Origin: Streptomyces sp. SUK 48
Lineage (GTDB): Bacteria > Actinomycetota > Actinomycetes > Streptomycetales > Streptomycetaceae
DNA: 64,000 bases
Assembly (NCBI RefSeq): GCF_009650765.1
Contig: NZ_CP045740.1
Location: 7,168,001 to 7,232,000, forward strand
Direction: 5' to 3'
This document shows positions 44,552 to 52,534 of the stretch, piece after piece. Both the position numbers and the translations under genes were made by a program. The notes under the pieces were generated by a model that searched no databases, was not told the origin of the DNA, and saw only the letters and a list, made by a program, of their open reading frames with translations. The stretch's first letter is position 1; every line of letters starts with the position of its first letter.

Positions 44552-44791
44552 ATGACCTCCCTCGCGCGACCCGGGTCCGTACGGCCCCCGCGGCCCGTCC
44601 CCGGACCGGAGCACGATCCCGGCGGGGCCGCACCTCGGCGACGACGGCGCACCGGAGCCCTCCGGGCCCCCGGAGCGCCGGCCGCCGTTCACCCGCGCAG
44701 GGTGAAGCGTCCTTCTCCCGCCGGAGCGCAGCCTGAGAGCGGCGGACGACCGACTACCGGGCGCGGACCCGGGACGGAGGAACCGACATGA
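44552..44791 (+). CDS. Possible 79-aa upstream reading frame, coupled to the SHOCT gene
   Basis: ATG 44552 has a strong GGAGGGAGGAGCC in front, and its stop codon overlaps the next start as ATGA. The product is Pro/Arg/Gly-rich without a fold, and many codons end in A, unlike real genes here. It may be a translated leader controlling the downstream gene, or chance. Confidence 0.3.
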   Translation: MTSLARPGSVRPPRPVPGPEHDPGGAAPRRRRRTGALRAPGAPAAVHPRRVKRPSPAGAQPESGGRPTTGRGPGTEEPT

Positions 44792-45303
44792 GCGTCCCGA
44801 CCTACCTCGCGTACGACTATCCGGCGCTGAGCGTCTTCTGGTCCATGCTGGTGTTCTTCCTGTGGATCATGTGGTTCGTGCTGCTCTTCCGGGTGGTCAT
44901 GGACATCTTCCGCGACGACTCCCTGGGCGGCGTGGCCAAGGCCGCCTGGCTGGTGTGCGTCGTCGTCCTGCCGTTCCTCGGCGTCTTCGTCTATCTGATC
45001 GCCCGCGGCAAGGGCATGGGCCGCCGCGAGGTCGAGCAGGCCCGCGCCCAGCAGCGCGCGTTCGACAGCTACATCCGCGACACCGCCCGGGGCGGCACCT
45101 CCAGCGCCGACGAACTGACCCGGCTGTCCGAGATGAAGGCCCGCGGCGACATCACCGAGGACGAGTTCCGCAAGGCGAAGGACATGGTGTTCGCCGCCCA
45201 CGGACCGTCCGCGGGCGCGTCCGGAGGCACCTCCGCAGGCACGGGGCCGGAATCCACCGGGTCCGGCCGCTCGGGAACCGTCTCCTCCACCTCCCCGCGC
45301 TGA
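44788..45303 (+). CDS. PLDc_N and SHOCT domain membrane protein
   Basis: A 171-aa protein: two membrane helices (about residues 14-40 and 50-72, FWSMLVFFLWIMWFVLLFRV, AAWLVCVVVLPFLGVFVYLI) form the phospholipase D N-terminal-like domain; then a charged helix EVEQARAQQRAF and the SHOCT motif DELTRLSEMKARGDITEDEF (about 108-127). The tail is Ser/Gly-rich. SHOCT motifs are short oligomerisation units of unclear function. It is followed after 49 bp by the DUF7144 protein, likely in one operon. Confidence 0.85.
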   Translation: MSVPTYLAYDYPALSVFWSMLVFFLWIMWFVLLFRVVMDIFRDDSLGGVAKAAWLVCVVVLPFLGVFVYLIARGKGMGRREVEQARAQQRAFDSYIRDTARGGTSSADELTRLSEMKARGDITEDEFRKAKDMVFAAHGPSAGASGGTSAGTGPESTGSGRSGTVSSTSPR

Positions 45304-45352
45304 ACCGCCCCGCACCGACCTACCGCACACCGGAGAGAATCGAGGTGGCACG

Positions 45353-45829
45353 ATGACCGCACCCCACGCACACCACAACACCGGCCCCGGCAGCGGCCCT
45401 GGCGCCGGTACCGGCACCACGCGCGAGCACACCACCAAGGATCTGTGGGCCACCGGGCTGACCGCGTTCGCCGCGGTGATGCTGCTACTCACCGGCGTCC
45501 TGGACATCTTCCGCGGCATCATGGGGATCGCCCGGGACGACGTCTTCCTCGCCACCCGCAGCTACGTCTTCCAGTTCAGCCTCACCGGCTGGGGCTGGGT
45601 GCACCTCGTCCTGGGTGCCGTGGCCGTCATCGTCGGCCTGGGGCTCATGAAGGTGTCGACCTGGGCGCGGGCGGCCGGCGTGGTGATCGCCGCGCTGATC
45701 ATCATCGCCAACTTCCTGTCCCTGCCGTACTACCCGGTCTGGTCGATCGTGATGATCGCCCTCGCCGCGTTCACGATCTGGGCGCTGTGCGTGGTGCGCA
45801 AGGAAGGCAACCAGGGCCTGTTCGACTGA
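45353..45829 (+). CDS. DUF7144-like four-helix membrane protein
   Basis: A 158-aa protein with a His/Gly/Thr-rich N terminus and four membrane helices (about residues 33-52, 78-98, 104-123 and 127-148). Between helices 1 and 2 is DDVFLATRSYVFQFSLTGWGWVH, in which FSLTGWGWVHL is the typical core of this actinobacterial family of unknown function. It is downstream of the SHOCT protein and ends before a large hairpin. Confidence 0.8.
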   Translation: MTAPHAHHNTGPGSGPGAGTGTTREHTTKDLWATGLTAFAAVMLLLTGVLDIFRGIMGIARDDVFLATRSYVFQFSLTGWGWVHLVLGAVAVIVGLGLMKVSTWARAAGVVIAALIIIANFLSLPYYPVWSIVMIALAAFTIWALCVVRKEGNQGLFD

Positions 45830-45898
45830 ACCTGAACCGCGCGCCGACGGACGGCGCCGCGGTGGCACGACCCGGCCCGCGGTGGGACGGCGCGACCC

Positions 45899-45961
45899 TC
45901 CGGGCGGCGCCCGCGCCCCGGTTCGCGAAGGAACGCGACCGGCTCGCGGGCGCCGCCCGGA
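45899..45961. terminator. Composite 17-bp hairpin with an inner hairpin, between convergent genes
   Basis: TCCGGGCGGCGCCCGCG at 45899-45915 pairs perfectly with its complement at 45945-45961. The loop folds again: CCGGTTCGCG with CGCGACCGG around AAGGAA, with one bulged T. It stops at the last base before the NAD kinase stop codon and probably terminates both genes. Confidence 0.85.
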
Positions 45962-47062
45962 TCACGCCGGAGGGGGCGTGCCGCCAGGAGGAGGGGACCC
46001 GGCCGCGGCGTCCGGTGCGCCCGGCAGGGCCAGATGGGCGAGGTCGGCGGGGCGCGGCGAGGTCACCGGCCACAGCGGGGCGGCCCGGCCGTCGGCGAGC
46101 GCGGCCGGCGCGTCGGTCAGGTTCATGCGCTCGCGCAGCCGGCCGTAGAAGTCCATCGGACCCAGCCGCACCGCCTTCAGCCTGCGCGGCGCGGCGTACA
46201 CCCCGATCCAGTCACCGGGACCCAGCACCCCGCGCAGCTGCCCGTCGATACTGACCGCGGCCTGGCCCGAGCGTTCCAGCACCCGCAGGGCGACGGGCTC
46301 GTCAGGCGCGGCCACGACCGAGCGGTTGAACACCATGTGCGGGGCCACCGGCGTGAAGACCAGCGCCTCCGCGCGCGGCGAGACCACCGGGCCCCCGGCG
46401 GCGAAGCTGTACGCCGTGGACCCCGTGGGCGTGGCGACCAGCAGCGCGTCCGCCGAGTAGCAGGCGAGCAGCCGGCCGGCCAGATACACCGCGACGGACA
46501 CCTGCCGGTCCCGGGCCAGCTTCTCCAGGACGACGTCGTTGAGCGCGGTGACGTTCAGCGCGACTCCCCAGTCGCCGCCCGCCGCGCAGTCCACGCGCAC
46601 CCGGGGCGGCGGCAGCATCGGCCCGCGGCCGTACCGTGTCAGCACCTCCATCTGCGCGGGCACCTCCAGCCGGCAGGACGCCCGCATGGTGAGCAGCATC
46701 CGGCTCTCCACGGTGATCCGTTCCTCGCGCACCGCGTCCAGGGCCGCCCGCACGGCGGGGGCCGGCACCTCGGTCAGGAAGCCGACCCGCCCGAGGTCGA
46801 CGCCGAGCACCAGGGCGTCGTTCTCCGCCGCGAGCCGGGCGCCGCGCAGGAAGGTGCCGTCGCCGCCGAGCGTGACGATCAGGTCCGGGTCGCCCGCCGC
46901 GTCGACCTCCGCGCGGGCGCTGTGCCGGGCGCCCTCCTGCCACACGTCGATGTCGGTGCACTCCACCGCGTGTTCCGCGCACCAGTCGCGCACCGCCCCC
47001 GCGGCCACCCGCGCCTCGGCGCGCCCGCCGTGCACGACCAGGCCGACACGGTTCACCGTCAT
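45962..47062 (-). CDS. nadK: NAD kinase
   Basis: ATG 47062 gives 366 aa. The diphosphate-binding motif GGDGTFLRGAR is at about residues 66-76, and the conserved NVTALNDVVLEK, ATPTGSTAYSFAAGGPVV and SIDGQL segments are present in order. The enzyme phosphorylates NAD to NADP. The protein is longer than usual (about 290-320 aa) because of an Ala/Pro-rich tail. Streptomycetes carry more than one NAD kinase; without neighbours such as recN this is more likely the accessory copy. Confidence 0.93.
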   Translation of the reverse strand: MTVNRVGLVVHGGRAEARVAAGAVRDWCAEHAVECTDIDVWQEGARHSARAEVDAAGDPDLIVTLGGDGTFLRGARLAAENDALVLGVDLGRVGFLTEVPAPAVRAALDAVREERITVESRMLLTMRASCRLEVPAQMEVLTRYGRGPMLPPPRVRVDCAAGGDWGVALNVTALNDVVLEKLARDRQVSVAVYLAGRLLACYSADALLVATPTGSTAYSFAAGGPVVSPRAEALVFTPVAPHMVFNRSVVAAPDEPVALRVLERSGQAAVSIDGQLRGVLGPGDWIGVYAAPRRLKAVRLGPMDFYGRLRERMNLTDAPAALADGRAAPLWPVTSPRPADLAHLALPGAPDAAAGSPPPGGTPPPA

Positions 47063-47220
47063 ACCCGCACCACCCGCCTGAGAGCCGGCACCTGCCGAGC
47101 GCCATCCTCGCCGGGGACGGGGCGGGGCCCGCGTCCGCCACGCCGCCGGGGACCCCGGCGTACCCGACCCGTCCCCCTCATGAGACCTTTGCGCCGCGGG
47201 TACCCGGGGCATGCCCGCAG

Positions 47221-47307
47221 ATCCACGGACGGCGCGGAGCACAGATCCACGGCGCGGAGCACAGTTCACGGACGGCGGGGAGCACGGACCGACGGACGGC
47301 GGGAGGA
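47221..47307. repeat. Degenerate tandem repeat upstream of a 49-aa gene
   Basis: Three and a half units of 20-24 bp, each built on CACGGACGGCGCGGAGCACAG, occupy 47221-47244, 47245-47264, 47265-47287 and 47288-47307. They fill the leader right up to the ribosome binding site of the 49-aa gene. Confidence 0.7.
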
Positions 47308-47311
47308 CCCG

Positions 47312-47461
47312 ATGAGCGAGTACACCACCCCTTCCCAGGCCGAGGGCGAGCGCGAGCCGGAGGACGTGGGGGCGGCGCAGCCGACCCGCACCACTCCCTC
47401 CCAGGCGGACGGCCCCGCCGAGGAGAACCCCGAGCAGGACGTCCAGGAAGGCCGCGACTGA
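47312..47461 (+). CDS. 49-aa acidic small protein with internal repeat
   Basis: ATG 47312 follows GGGAGG at the right distance. The product has two copies of TTPSQAEG/TTPSQADG separated by 20 residues, and 16 acidic residues. There is no hydrophobic core, so it is probably disordered. I recognise the TTPSQAEGER head as recurrent in streptomycetes, without known function. Three in-frame tandem features (good ribosome site, GC3 bias, repeat) support coding. Confidence 0.65.
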   Translation: MSEYTTPSQAEGEREPEDVGAAQPTRTTPSQADGPAEENPEQDVQEGRD

Positions 47462-47495
47462 CGCCGATCCCGCGCCGATCCCGCGTGCCTTTGCG

Positions 47496-47524
47496 TTGCG
47501 GCCCCCGCGGTGCCGACCTAGCGT
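47496..47524 (+). promoter_or_regulatory. Promoter of the NCS1 permease gene
   Basis: TTGCGG (47496-47501), 17 bp, TAGCGT (47519-47524) puts the start near 47531, with a leader of about 20 bases containing AGGTAGG before the permease start. Confidence 0.55.
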
Positions 47525-47551
47525 GATCTCGACACGTCAGACAGGTAGGCC

Positions 47552-49069
47552 GTGATGACGCATCCGCACGACCCCCTCGGCATCACCGACAGCAGAGCCG
47601 CCGCCCGGTCGATCCAGCTGGAGACGCACGGGCTCGACGTGATCGGGGACGCGGACCGCAGGGGCACCCCGCGCATGCTGTTCTGGCCCTGGTTCGGGGC
47701 GAACGTCTCCGTGCTCGGGCTCAGCTACGGCGCCTTCGCGTTCGGCTTCGGCCTCTCCTTCTGGCAGGCGCTCGTCGCGGGCTCCATCGGCATCGTCGTC
47801 TCGTTCCTGCTGTGCGGCTTCGTCTCGGTCGCCGGCAAGCGCGGCTCGGCGCCCACCATGGTGCTCAGCCGCGCCGCCTACGGGGTGCGCGGCAACCGGC
47901 TGCCCTCGGTGGTCTCCTGGATGCTCACCGTCGGCTGGGAGACCGCTCTCATCTCGCTCGCCACCCTGGCCACCGCGACCGTCTTCACCAGCCTCGGCTG
48001 GGGCGGCGGCACCGAGACCAAGGTGGTCGCCCTGATGGTGGTGGCCGCGCTGACCGTCGTCGCCGGGGTCATCGGCTTCGATCTGATCATGCGGCTCCAG
48101 ACCGTCATCACCGTGGTCACCGGCGTGCTGACCCTCGTCTACGTCGGTCTCGTCGCCCACCAGGTCGACTGGGACGCCGTCAAGGCGGTGCCGGGCGGCT
48201 CCGCGCAGCAGATGATCGGCGCGCTGGTGTTCATGATGGCGGGCTTCGGCCTCGGCTGGATCAACGCCGCCGCCGACTACTCCCGCTATCTGCCCCGCGA
48301 CTCCTCCAGCCGGGGCGTGATCGGCTGGACCACCTTCGGCGGCTCGCTCGCGCCCGTGCTGCTGCTGGTCTTCGGCGTGCTGCTGGCCGGGTCGTCGCCG
48401 CAGCTGAGCCGGTCCATCGCCGACGACCCGATCGGCGCCCTGACCACGATCCTGCCCACCTGGTTCCTGGTGCCGTTCGCCGTGGTCGCCGTGCTCAGCC
48501 TGGTCGGCGGCGCCGTCCTCGACATCTACTCCTCCGGGCTCGCCCTGCTCTCCGCCGGACTGCGCGTGCCCCGCTATCTGGCCGCGCTCTGGGACGGCTG
48601 CCTGATGATCGCCGGGTCGATCTACATCGTGTTCTTCGCCGGCGGCTTCCTCGGCCAGTTCATGGGCTTCCTCACCACGCTCGGCGTGCCCATCGCCGCC
48701 TGGTCCGGGGTCATGCTGGCCGACCTCGCGCTGCGCCGCCGCAACTACGACGACGGGGACCTGTTCCGGCCGCACGGCCGCTACGGAGACGTCCCACTGG
48801 TGCCGCCGCTGCTCACCCTCGCCGCCACGGCCGTCGGCTGGGGTCTGGTCACCAACACCGCCGCGCACTGGCTGGGCTGGCAGGGCTATCTCCTCGAACC
48901 GCTCGGCCTCGGCGGCCGCACCGGCGCGTGGGCGTACGCCAACCTGGGCGTCGTGGTCGCCCTCGCCCTCTCCTTCCTCGGCACCCTGCTGCTGAGCCGG
49001 AGCCGGGTGCGCGCCCAGGAGGCCCTGGCCCCGAGCCCCGCGCCGGGCGAGGAGGTCCTCAGGGCCTGA
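47552..49069 (+). CDS. NCS1-type purine/cytosine permease
   Basis: The 505-aa protein (GTG 47552, or ATG 47555) has the cytoplasmic lead SIQLETHGLDVIGDADRRGT and about 12 membrane helices. FWPWFGANVSVLGLSYGAFA in helix 1 and LSRAAYGVRGNRLPS are typical of the NCS1 cytosine/purine/allantoin family, as are GFGLGWINAAADYSRYLPR and DIYSSGLALLSAG. It imports a nucleobase or related compound with protons or sodium. No catabolic genes flank it, so the substrate is open. Confidence 0.9.
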   Translation: MMTHPHDPLGITDSRAAARSIQLETHGLDVIGDADRRGTPRMLFWPWFGANVSVLGLSYGAFAFGFGLSFWQALVAGSIGIVVSFLLCGFVSVAGKRGSAPTMVLSRAAYGVRGNRLPSVVSWMLTVGWETALISLATLATATVFTSLGWGGGTETKVVALMVVAALTVVAGVIGFDLIMRLQTVITVVTGVLTLVYVGLVAHQVDWDAVKAVPGGSAQQMIGALVFMMAGFGLGWINAAADYSRYLPRDSSSRGVIGWTTFGGSLAPVLLLVFGVLLAGSSPQLSRSIADDPIGALTTILPTWFLVPFAVVAVLSLVGGAVLDIYSSGLALLSAGLRVPRYLAALWDGCLMIAGSIYIVFFAGGFLGQFMGFLTTLGVPIAAWSGVMLADLALRRRNYDDGDLFRPHGRYGDVPLVPPLLTLAATAVGWGLVTNTAAHWLGWQGYLLEPLGLGGRTGAWAYANLGVVVALALSFLGTLLLSRSRVRAQEALAPSPAPGEEVLRA

Positions 49070-49102
49070 CCGCCACCTCGTACGCCATGGCCCGCGCGTG
49101 CC

Positions 49103-49159
49103 CCGGTTCGCACGCATGTCCGGGTCCCGGCCCCGCACCCGTTCCGGTTCGCACGCATG
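49103..49159. repeat. Short direct repeat in the permease/sseB gap
   Basis: CCGGTTCGCACGCATG occurs at 49103-49118 and again at 49144-49159, 41 bp apart, with partly matching flanks on the right. The role is unknown. Confidence 0.6.
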
Positions 49160-49250
49160 CCCCGGGTCCGCACCGGGTACGCGAGGCGGGAGCCCGCCCG
49201 GGCAGTCCGTCCGGGTGGCCCGTACGACCACCGCTACCTGGGGATCTGCC

Positions 49251-49649
49251 ATGGAGACACCCGCACACGACGCCCTTCCGACGCCGGCCCAGCAGGCACT
49301 GGACGCCTTGGTCGCCAACGCCGAGGACCAGAGGGCCCTGGACACCCTCGCCCACAGCGACGTGCTCGTCCCCGTGCCGGACGACGCGCTCGACGGCGAG
49401 GGCACCGACGCCACGACGGTGGCCCTGCCCATCCTGGAACAGCCCGGAGGAGACCCGGTCGTCCCCGTCTTCACCACGGAGAACGAGATGGCCGAACTCC
49501 TGCCCTTCGTCTCCCGCTACCGCCTCATCCCGCTGGGCGCGCTGGCCTCGCAGTGGCCGGACGAGGAGATCTCCCTGGCGATAGACGGCAGCTCGGAGCA
49601 CGCGCTGACGCTGACGTCCCAGGGGGTACGCACCCTGCTCGCCCGCTGA
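49251..49649 (+). CDS. SseB-like protein
   Basis: The 132-aa protein from ATG 49251 starts with the helix TPAQQALDALVANAEDQRAL, then LAHSDVLVPVPDD, LPILEQPGGDPVVPVFTTENEM and LLPFVSRYRLIPLGALASQW, the order of the SseB N-terminal domain. Such proteins recur in actinobacteria, some near type VII secretion genes, with no assigned function. A longer upstream frame is Arg/Pro-rich and unlikely to be translated. Confidence 0.82.
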   Translation: METPAHDALPTPAQQALDALVANAEDQRALDTLAHSDVLVPVPDDALDGEGTDATTVALPILEQPGGDPVVPVFTTENEMAELLPFVSRYRLIPLGALASQWPDEEISLAIDGSSEHALTLTSQGVRTLLAR

Positions 49650-49778
49650 GCCGGGGCGCCCGACGGACGCGGGGCGGTGCCGGTCCACGGCCCGCCGCGC
49701 GGGCGCGTCCGGCCACGAAACCGCCCGCGGCCGCCGCCGAAGTGGATCACCGCACTCCAGGGGCGCCAAAATACCCCC

Positions 49779-50876
49779 ATGGAATACATCGCCGGCACGG
49801 CGGGCGCCCTGCTGCTCCTGGCCGTGCTGAGCAGCATCCTGCGCACCCTCGTCGTGCCGCGGGGCCTCTACTCCGCGCTGGTCTTCCGGCTGTGGTGGCT
49901 GCTGCGCAGACTGCTGCGGCTGGCCACACCCCGCGGTGACTACGAGGCGATCGACCGCACCCAGACCTGGCTGGCGCCCCTCATGCTGATCGGCATGCTC
50001 GCCTGCTGGCTCGTCGGCGCCCTGCTCGGCTTCGGTCTGCTCCTGTTCGCGCTGTCCTCGCTGACCTGGACCACCGCGTTCCGGGAGGCCGGATCCAGCC
50101 TCTTCACGCTCGGCTTCGCCAGCGGCGCCCGGTGGAAGCTGTCGGTCCTCGACTTCGTCGCGGCGGCCACCGGACCGGTCCTGATCGCGCTCCAGATCGC
50201 CTACCTGCCCACCCTGTATGCCGCCTACAACCGCCGCGAGGTCGAGGTCACCCTCCTCCAGGCCAGGGCGGGCGAACCCTCCTGGGGCCCGGAGATCCTG
50301 GCCCGCCAGTGGCTGGTCGACACCGAGACCGCGCTGCCGGAGCTGTACCGGTCCTGGGAGCGGCTGGCCTCGGACATGGGCGAGAGCCACTCCACCTACC
50401 CGGTGCTGCTGACGTTCCGCTCCCCGCGCCCCTACCGCAGCTGGCTGGTGGGCCTGGTCGCCGTGATGGACGCGGCGGCGCTCCAGCTCGCGCTGGCCCC
50501 GAAGACCGCGCCGCCGGAGGCCCGGCTGGTGCTGCGGGCCGGGTTCAGCGCGCTGCGCGACATCGCGCGCGCGGTGCGCGCCCCCTTCGAGGACGACCCC
50601 GCGCCGAGCGCGCCCATCCGGCTCACCTACGCCGAGTTCGACGCGGCCGTGGCGATGCTGGACTCGGCCGGCTTCCGCGCCGAGCGCACCCCCGAGGAGG
50701 CATGGCCCCACTTCCGGGGCTGGCGGGTCAACTACGAGGCCGTCGCCTATGAACTGTGCCGCCGCTGCGACGCCGTACCGTCCCTGTGGACCGGCCCCCG
50801 CGACTTCCCGACCTCCCCGATCCCGCCGCGCCGCCCGGTGGACCGGCGCCCGGACGACCCGCCGGCGGGTGTCTAG
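49779..50876 (+). CDS. Membrane protein with pore-like segment
   Basis: The 365-aa protein from ATG 49779 has an N-terminal helix (about residues 2-22), a second (about 65-95) and a third (about 125-150), with GSSLFTLGFASG between them at the position of a channel pore loop, though without a potassium filter. The rest is soluble and helical, beginning YNRREVEVTLLQARAGEP. I do not recognise an experimentally known family. CAAAAT ends six bases before the ATG and no ribosome binding site is present, so it may be leaderless. Confidence 0.75.
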   Translation: MEYIAGTAGALLLLAVLSSILRTLVVPRGLYSALVFRLWWLLRRLLRLATPRGDYEAIDRTQTWLAPLMLIGMLACWLVGALLGFGLLLFALSSLTWTTAFREAGSSLFTLGFASGARWKLSVLDFVAAATGPVLIALQIAYLPTLYAAYNRREVEVTLLQARAGEPSWGPEILARQWLVDTETALPELYRSWERLASDMGESHSTYPVLLTFRSPRPYRSWLVGLVAVMDAAALQLALAPKTAPPEARLVLRAGFSALRDIARAVRAPFEDDPAPSAPIRLTYAEFDAAVAMLDSAGFRAERTPEEAWPHFRGWRVNYEAVAYELCRRCDAVPSLWTGPRDFPTSPIPPRRPVDRRPDDPPAGV

Positions 50877-50908
50877 GGTCTGTCGGCGGATCAGGCCAGA
50901 CACCGCGA

Positions 50909-50970
50909 GCCCGGCCTGAACCAAACGAGAGGCCCTGGGATCTCCGCTCGGATCGAGCCCGGCAAGATCC
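50909..50970. repeat. Dispersed 28-bp repeat, copy 2 with a partial third copy
   Basis: The 28-bp unit at 50909-50936 matches 27633-27660 at 25 of 28 positions, including all of CCAAACGAGAGGCCCT. Twenty bases later GCCCGGCAAGATCC (50957-50970) repeats 14 bases of copy 1 exactly. It lies between the pore-like gene and a converging MarR gene. Confidence 0.7.
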
Positions 50971-50982
50971 GGCCGGGGGGAC

Positions 50983-51381
50983 CTACTCCTCCCGCTCGGT
51001 CAGCATCCGCCCGAGGACGGCCCGTTGCACCGGCAGTACCTCGGTGTGCAGGCCGCGGCCCTTGACGGTGAGGGCGACCCAGACGCCGCGGCGGTCCTCG
51101 GCGCACACCGAGCGCTCCACCAGGCCGTCCTTCTCCAGCCGGCCGATCAGCCGGGACAGGGCGCTCTGGCTCAGATGCACCCGCCCGACCAGGTTCTGCA
51201 CCCGGCAGTGGTCGCCGTCGCGGGGCGACTCGGCGGCCAGGATGTCCAGCACCTCGAAGTCGCTGGCGCCCAGCCCGTAGGGGTGCAGCGCACGGTCTAT
51301 CTCGCACATCGTGCGCGCGTGCACCGCGAGGATGCCCCGCCAGCGTTCCTCGAGCCGGGCGTCGGCCGTTGTCACTGCCAT
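50983..51381 (-). CDS. MarR family transcriptional regulator
   Basis: A 132-aa protein: LEERWRGILAVHARTMCEID is the dimer helix, YGLGASDFEVLDILAAES the start of the winged helix, HLSQSALSRLIGRLEKDGLV the recognition helix (about residues 73-92) and DRRGVWVALTVKGRG the wing. Cys26 in the dimer helix and Cys59 are present, but not in the OhrR pattern. It lies 43 bp behind the VOC gene on the same strand, so the two form an operon in which the regulator comes second. Confidence 0.9.
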   Translation of the reverse strand: MAVTTADARLEERWRGILAVHARTMCEIDRALHPYGLGASDFEVLDILAAESPRDGDHCRVQNLVGRVHLSQSALSRLIGRLEKDGLVERSVCAEDRRGVWVALTVKGRGLHTEVLPVQRAVLGRMLTEREE

Positions 51382-51411
51382 ACCGGCACCGTAGCACCGA
51401 TCCAGCCACTC

Positions 51412-51425
51412 GTTGAGTGTGCAAC
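51412..51425. promoter_or_regulatory. Possible MarR operator
   Basis: On the minus strand GTTG, six bases, CAAC, with partial extension of the arms (AGTTGCAC and CTCAACGA), lies between the VOC stop and the MarR start. It suits autoregulation of the second gene; arms are short, so confidence is limited. Confidence 0.4.
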
Positions 51426-51781
51426 TACTTTTCGGTGACGGGGTCCTGGAGCAGGCCCACCATGTTGCCGTCGGCGTCCCGCACGGAGGCCACGAGCCGG
51501 CCGTTGCCGACGTCCCGGGCGTCCTGGACGATCTCCGCGCCCGCCGCCACCAGCGCCGCCAGCCGCTCCCGCAGATCGGTGACGTGCCAGAACGGCACCG
51601 GCCCGGTCAGGCCCTGCGCGTGCCCGTTCGGGTCGAGGCCGATGTCCTGGCCCCCGGCCTTGAACCCGATGTAGTACGGCTCGTCGGCGTACGGCTCGAC
51701 GCCCAGCAGCGCGCCGAACAGGGCCTTGGCCCGCTCCGGGTCCTTGACGGGGTAGATGATCGTCTGCACACCGGCGGTCAT
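51425..51781 (-). CDS. VOC family protein
   Basis: ATG 51781 follows GAGGAG and gives 118 aa. VQTIIYPVKDPERAKALFGA and YYIGFKAGGQDIGLDPNG are the first half-fold; PVPFWHVTDLRERLAALVAA and VRDADGNMVGLLQDP the second. The DADGNMVGL strand is the usual end of metal-binding VOC proteins. It probably acts on or binds a small toxic compound under control of the MarR encoded behind it. A second VOC/MarR unit lies at 26246-27174, with different gene order and operators. Confidence 0.87.
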   Translation of the reverse strand: MTAGVQTIIYPVKDPERAKALFGALLGVEPYADEPYYIGFKAGGQDIGLDPNGHAQGLTGPVPFWHVTDLRERLAALVAAGAEIVQDARDVGNGRLVASVRDADGNMVGLLQDPVTEK

Positions 51782-52069
51782 ATGGCTCACTCCTCGTGAG
51801 GCGAAGGGGCAGGGGTACGAGGCCCGGCGGGCTCCCCTGCGGTGCTCCCACGCTAGGCCGGGGGAGGGCTCCTGGGCTTCTCGAATCCTGACCGGTTCGC
51901 CCCGGCCCCGGCCGGCCGCGGTGACCGCGAGGCGGCCTGCCGGGGAAGGGCGGGTGAACGGTGCGGCGGACGGCCCACGGCATGGCCGGGGTGCCGCCGA
52001 TCCGGCGGTAATGTGGTGCCCGGCCGTGATCACCCACCGGGGGTCGGCCGAGCAGGAGACGCACGAACG

Positions 52070-52534
52070 ATGACAACCCCCGAAGCCGGCACCCTTCGCG
52101 CCCGCCGCGCACCGCGCCGACGGACCCGATGGCGCGCCCAGGGCCCCGTCGTCGCGGTGGTCGCGGCCGGCGGCGCCCTCGGCGCCTGCGCCCGCTACGG
52201 GCTCAGCCTCGCCTGGCCCACCGCGCCCGACGGCTTCCCCTGGGCGACCTTCTGGACCAATCTGACCGGCTGCGCCGTGATGGGCGTCTTCATGGTGTTC
52301 ATCACCGAGGTGTGGGCCGCCCACCGCCTCGTCCGCCCCTTCTTCGGCACCGGTGTCCTCGGCGGGTTCACCACCTTCTCCACCTACACCGTCGACATCC
52401 GCCGTCTCGTCGAGGGCGGCCGCCCCGGGATCGGCCTCGTCTATCTGGTGGCGACGCCCTGCGCGGCCCTCGCGGCGGTATGGCTCGCCTCGGCCACCGT
52501 CCGCCGGGTGCTGACCAGGAGGGAACAGGCATGA
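52070..52534 (+). CDS. crcB: Fluoride channel subunit CrcB/Fluc (first copy)
   Basis: ATG 52070 follows AGGAG and gives 154 aa with four membrane helices. [15 protein letters not shown] is the family head, [13 protein letters not shown] holds the conserved Asn of helix 2, and [15 protein letters not shown] holds the Phe-box and sodium site of helix 3. It exports fluoride passively as part of a dual-topology dimer. The stop overlaps the next start as ATGA. I looked for a fluoride riboswitch in 51790-52069 and saw none; TAATGT (52009-52014) may be the -10 box. Confidence 0.93.
   Translation: MTTPEAGTLRARRAPRRRTRWRAQGPVVAVVAAGGALGACARYGLSLAWPTAPDGFPWATFWTNLTGCAVMGVFMVFITEVWAAHRLVRPFFGTGVLGGFTTFSTYTVDIRRLVEGGRPGIGLVYLVATPCAALAAVWLASATVRRVLTRREQA

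Noticed and set aside
47190..47210. SigB-type promoter with GGGTAC before the 49-aa gene
   Set aside because: GGGTACCC is present but no GTTT-like -35 element lies 14-16 bp upstream.
50877..50982. Insertion sequence at the dispersed repeat
   Set aside because: There is no transposase frame and no terminal inverted repeat pair; only a short repeat can be supported.
51790..52069. Fluoride riboswitch before crcB
   Set aside because: I looked for the conserved GGNGATGG and CTGATG elements and found neither in order; only a weak CCGGCCG/CGGCC pairing is present.
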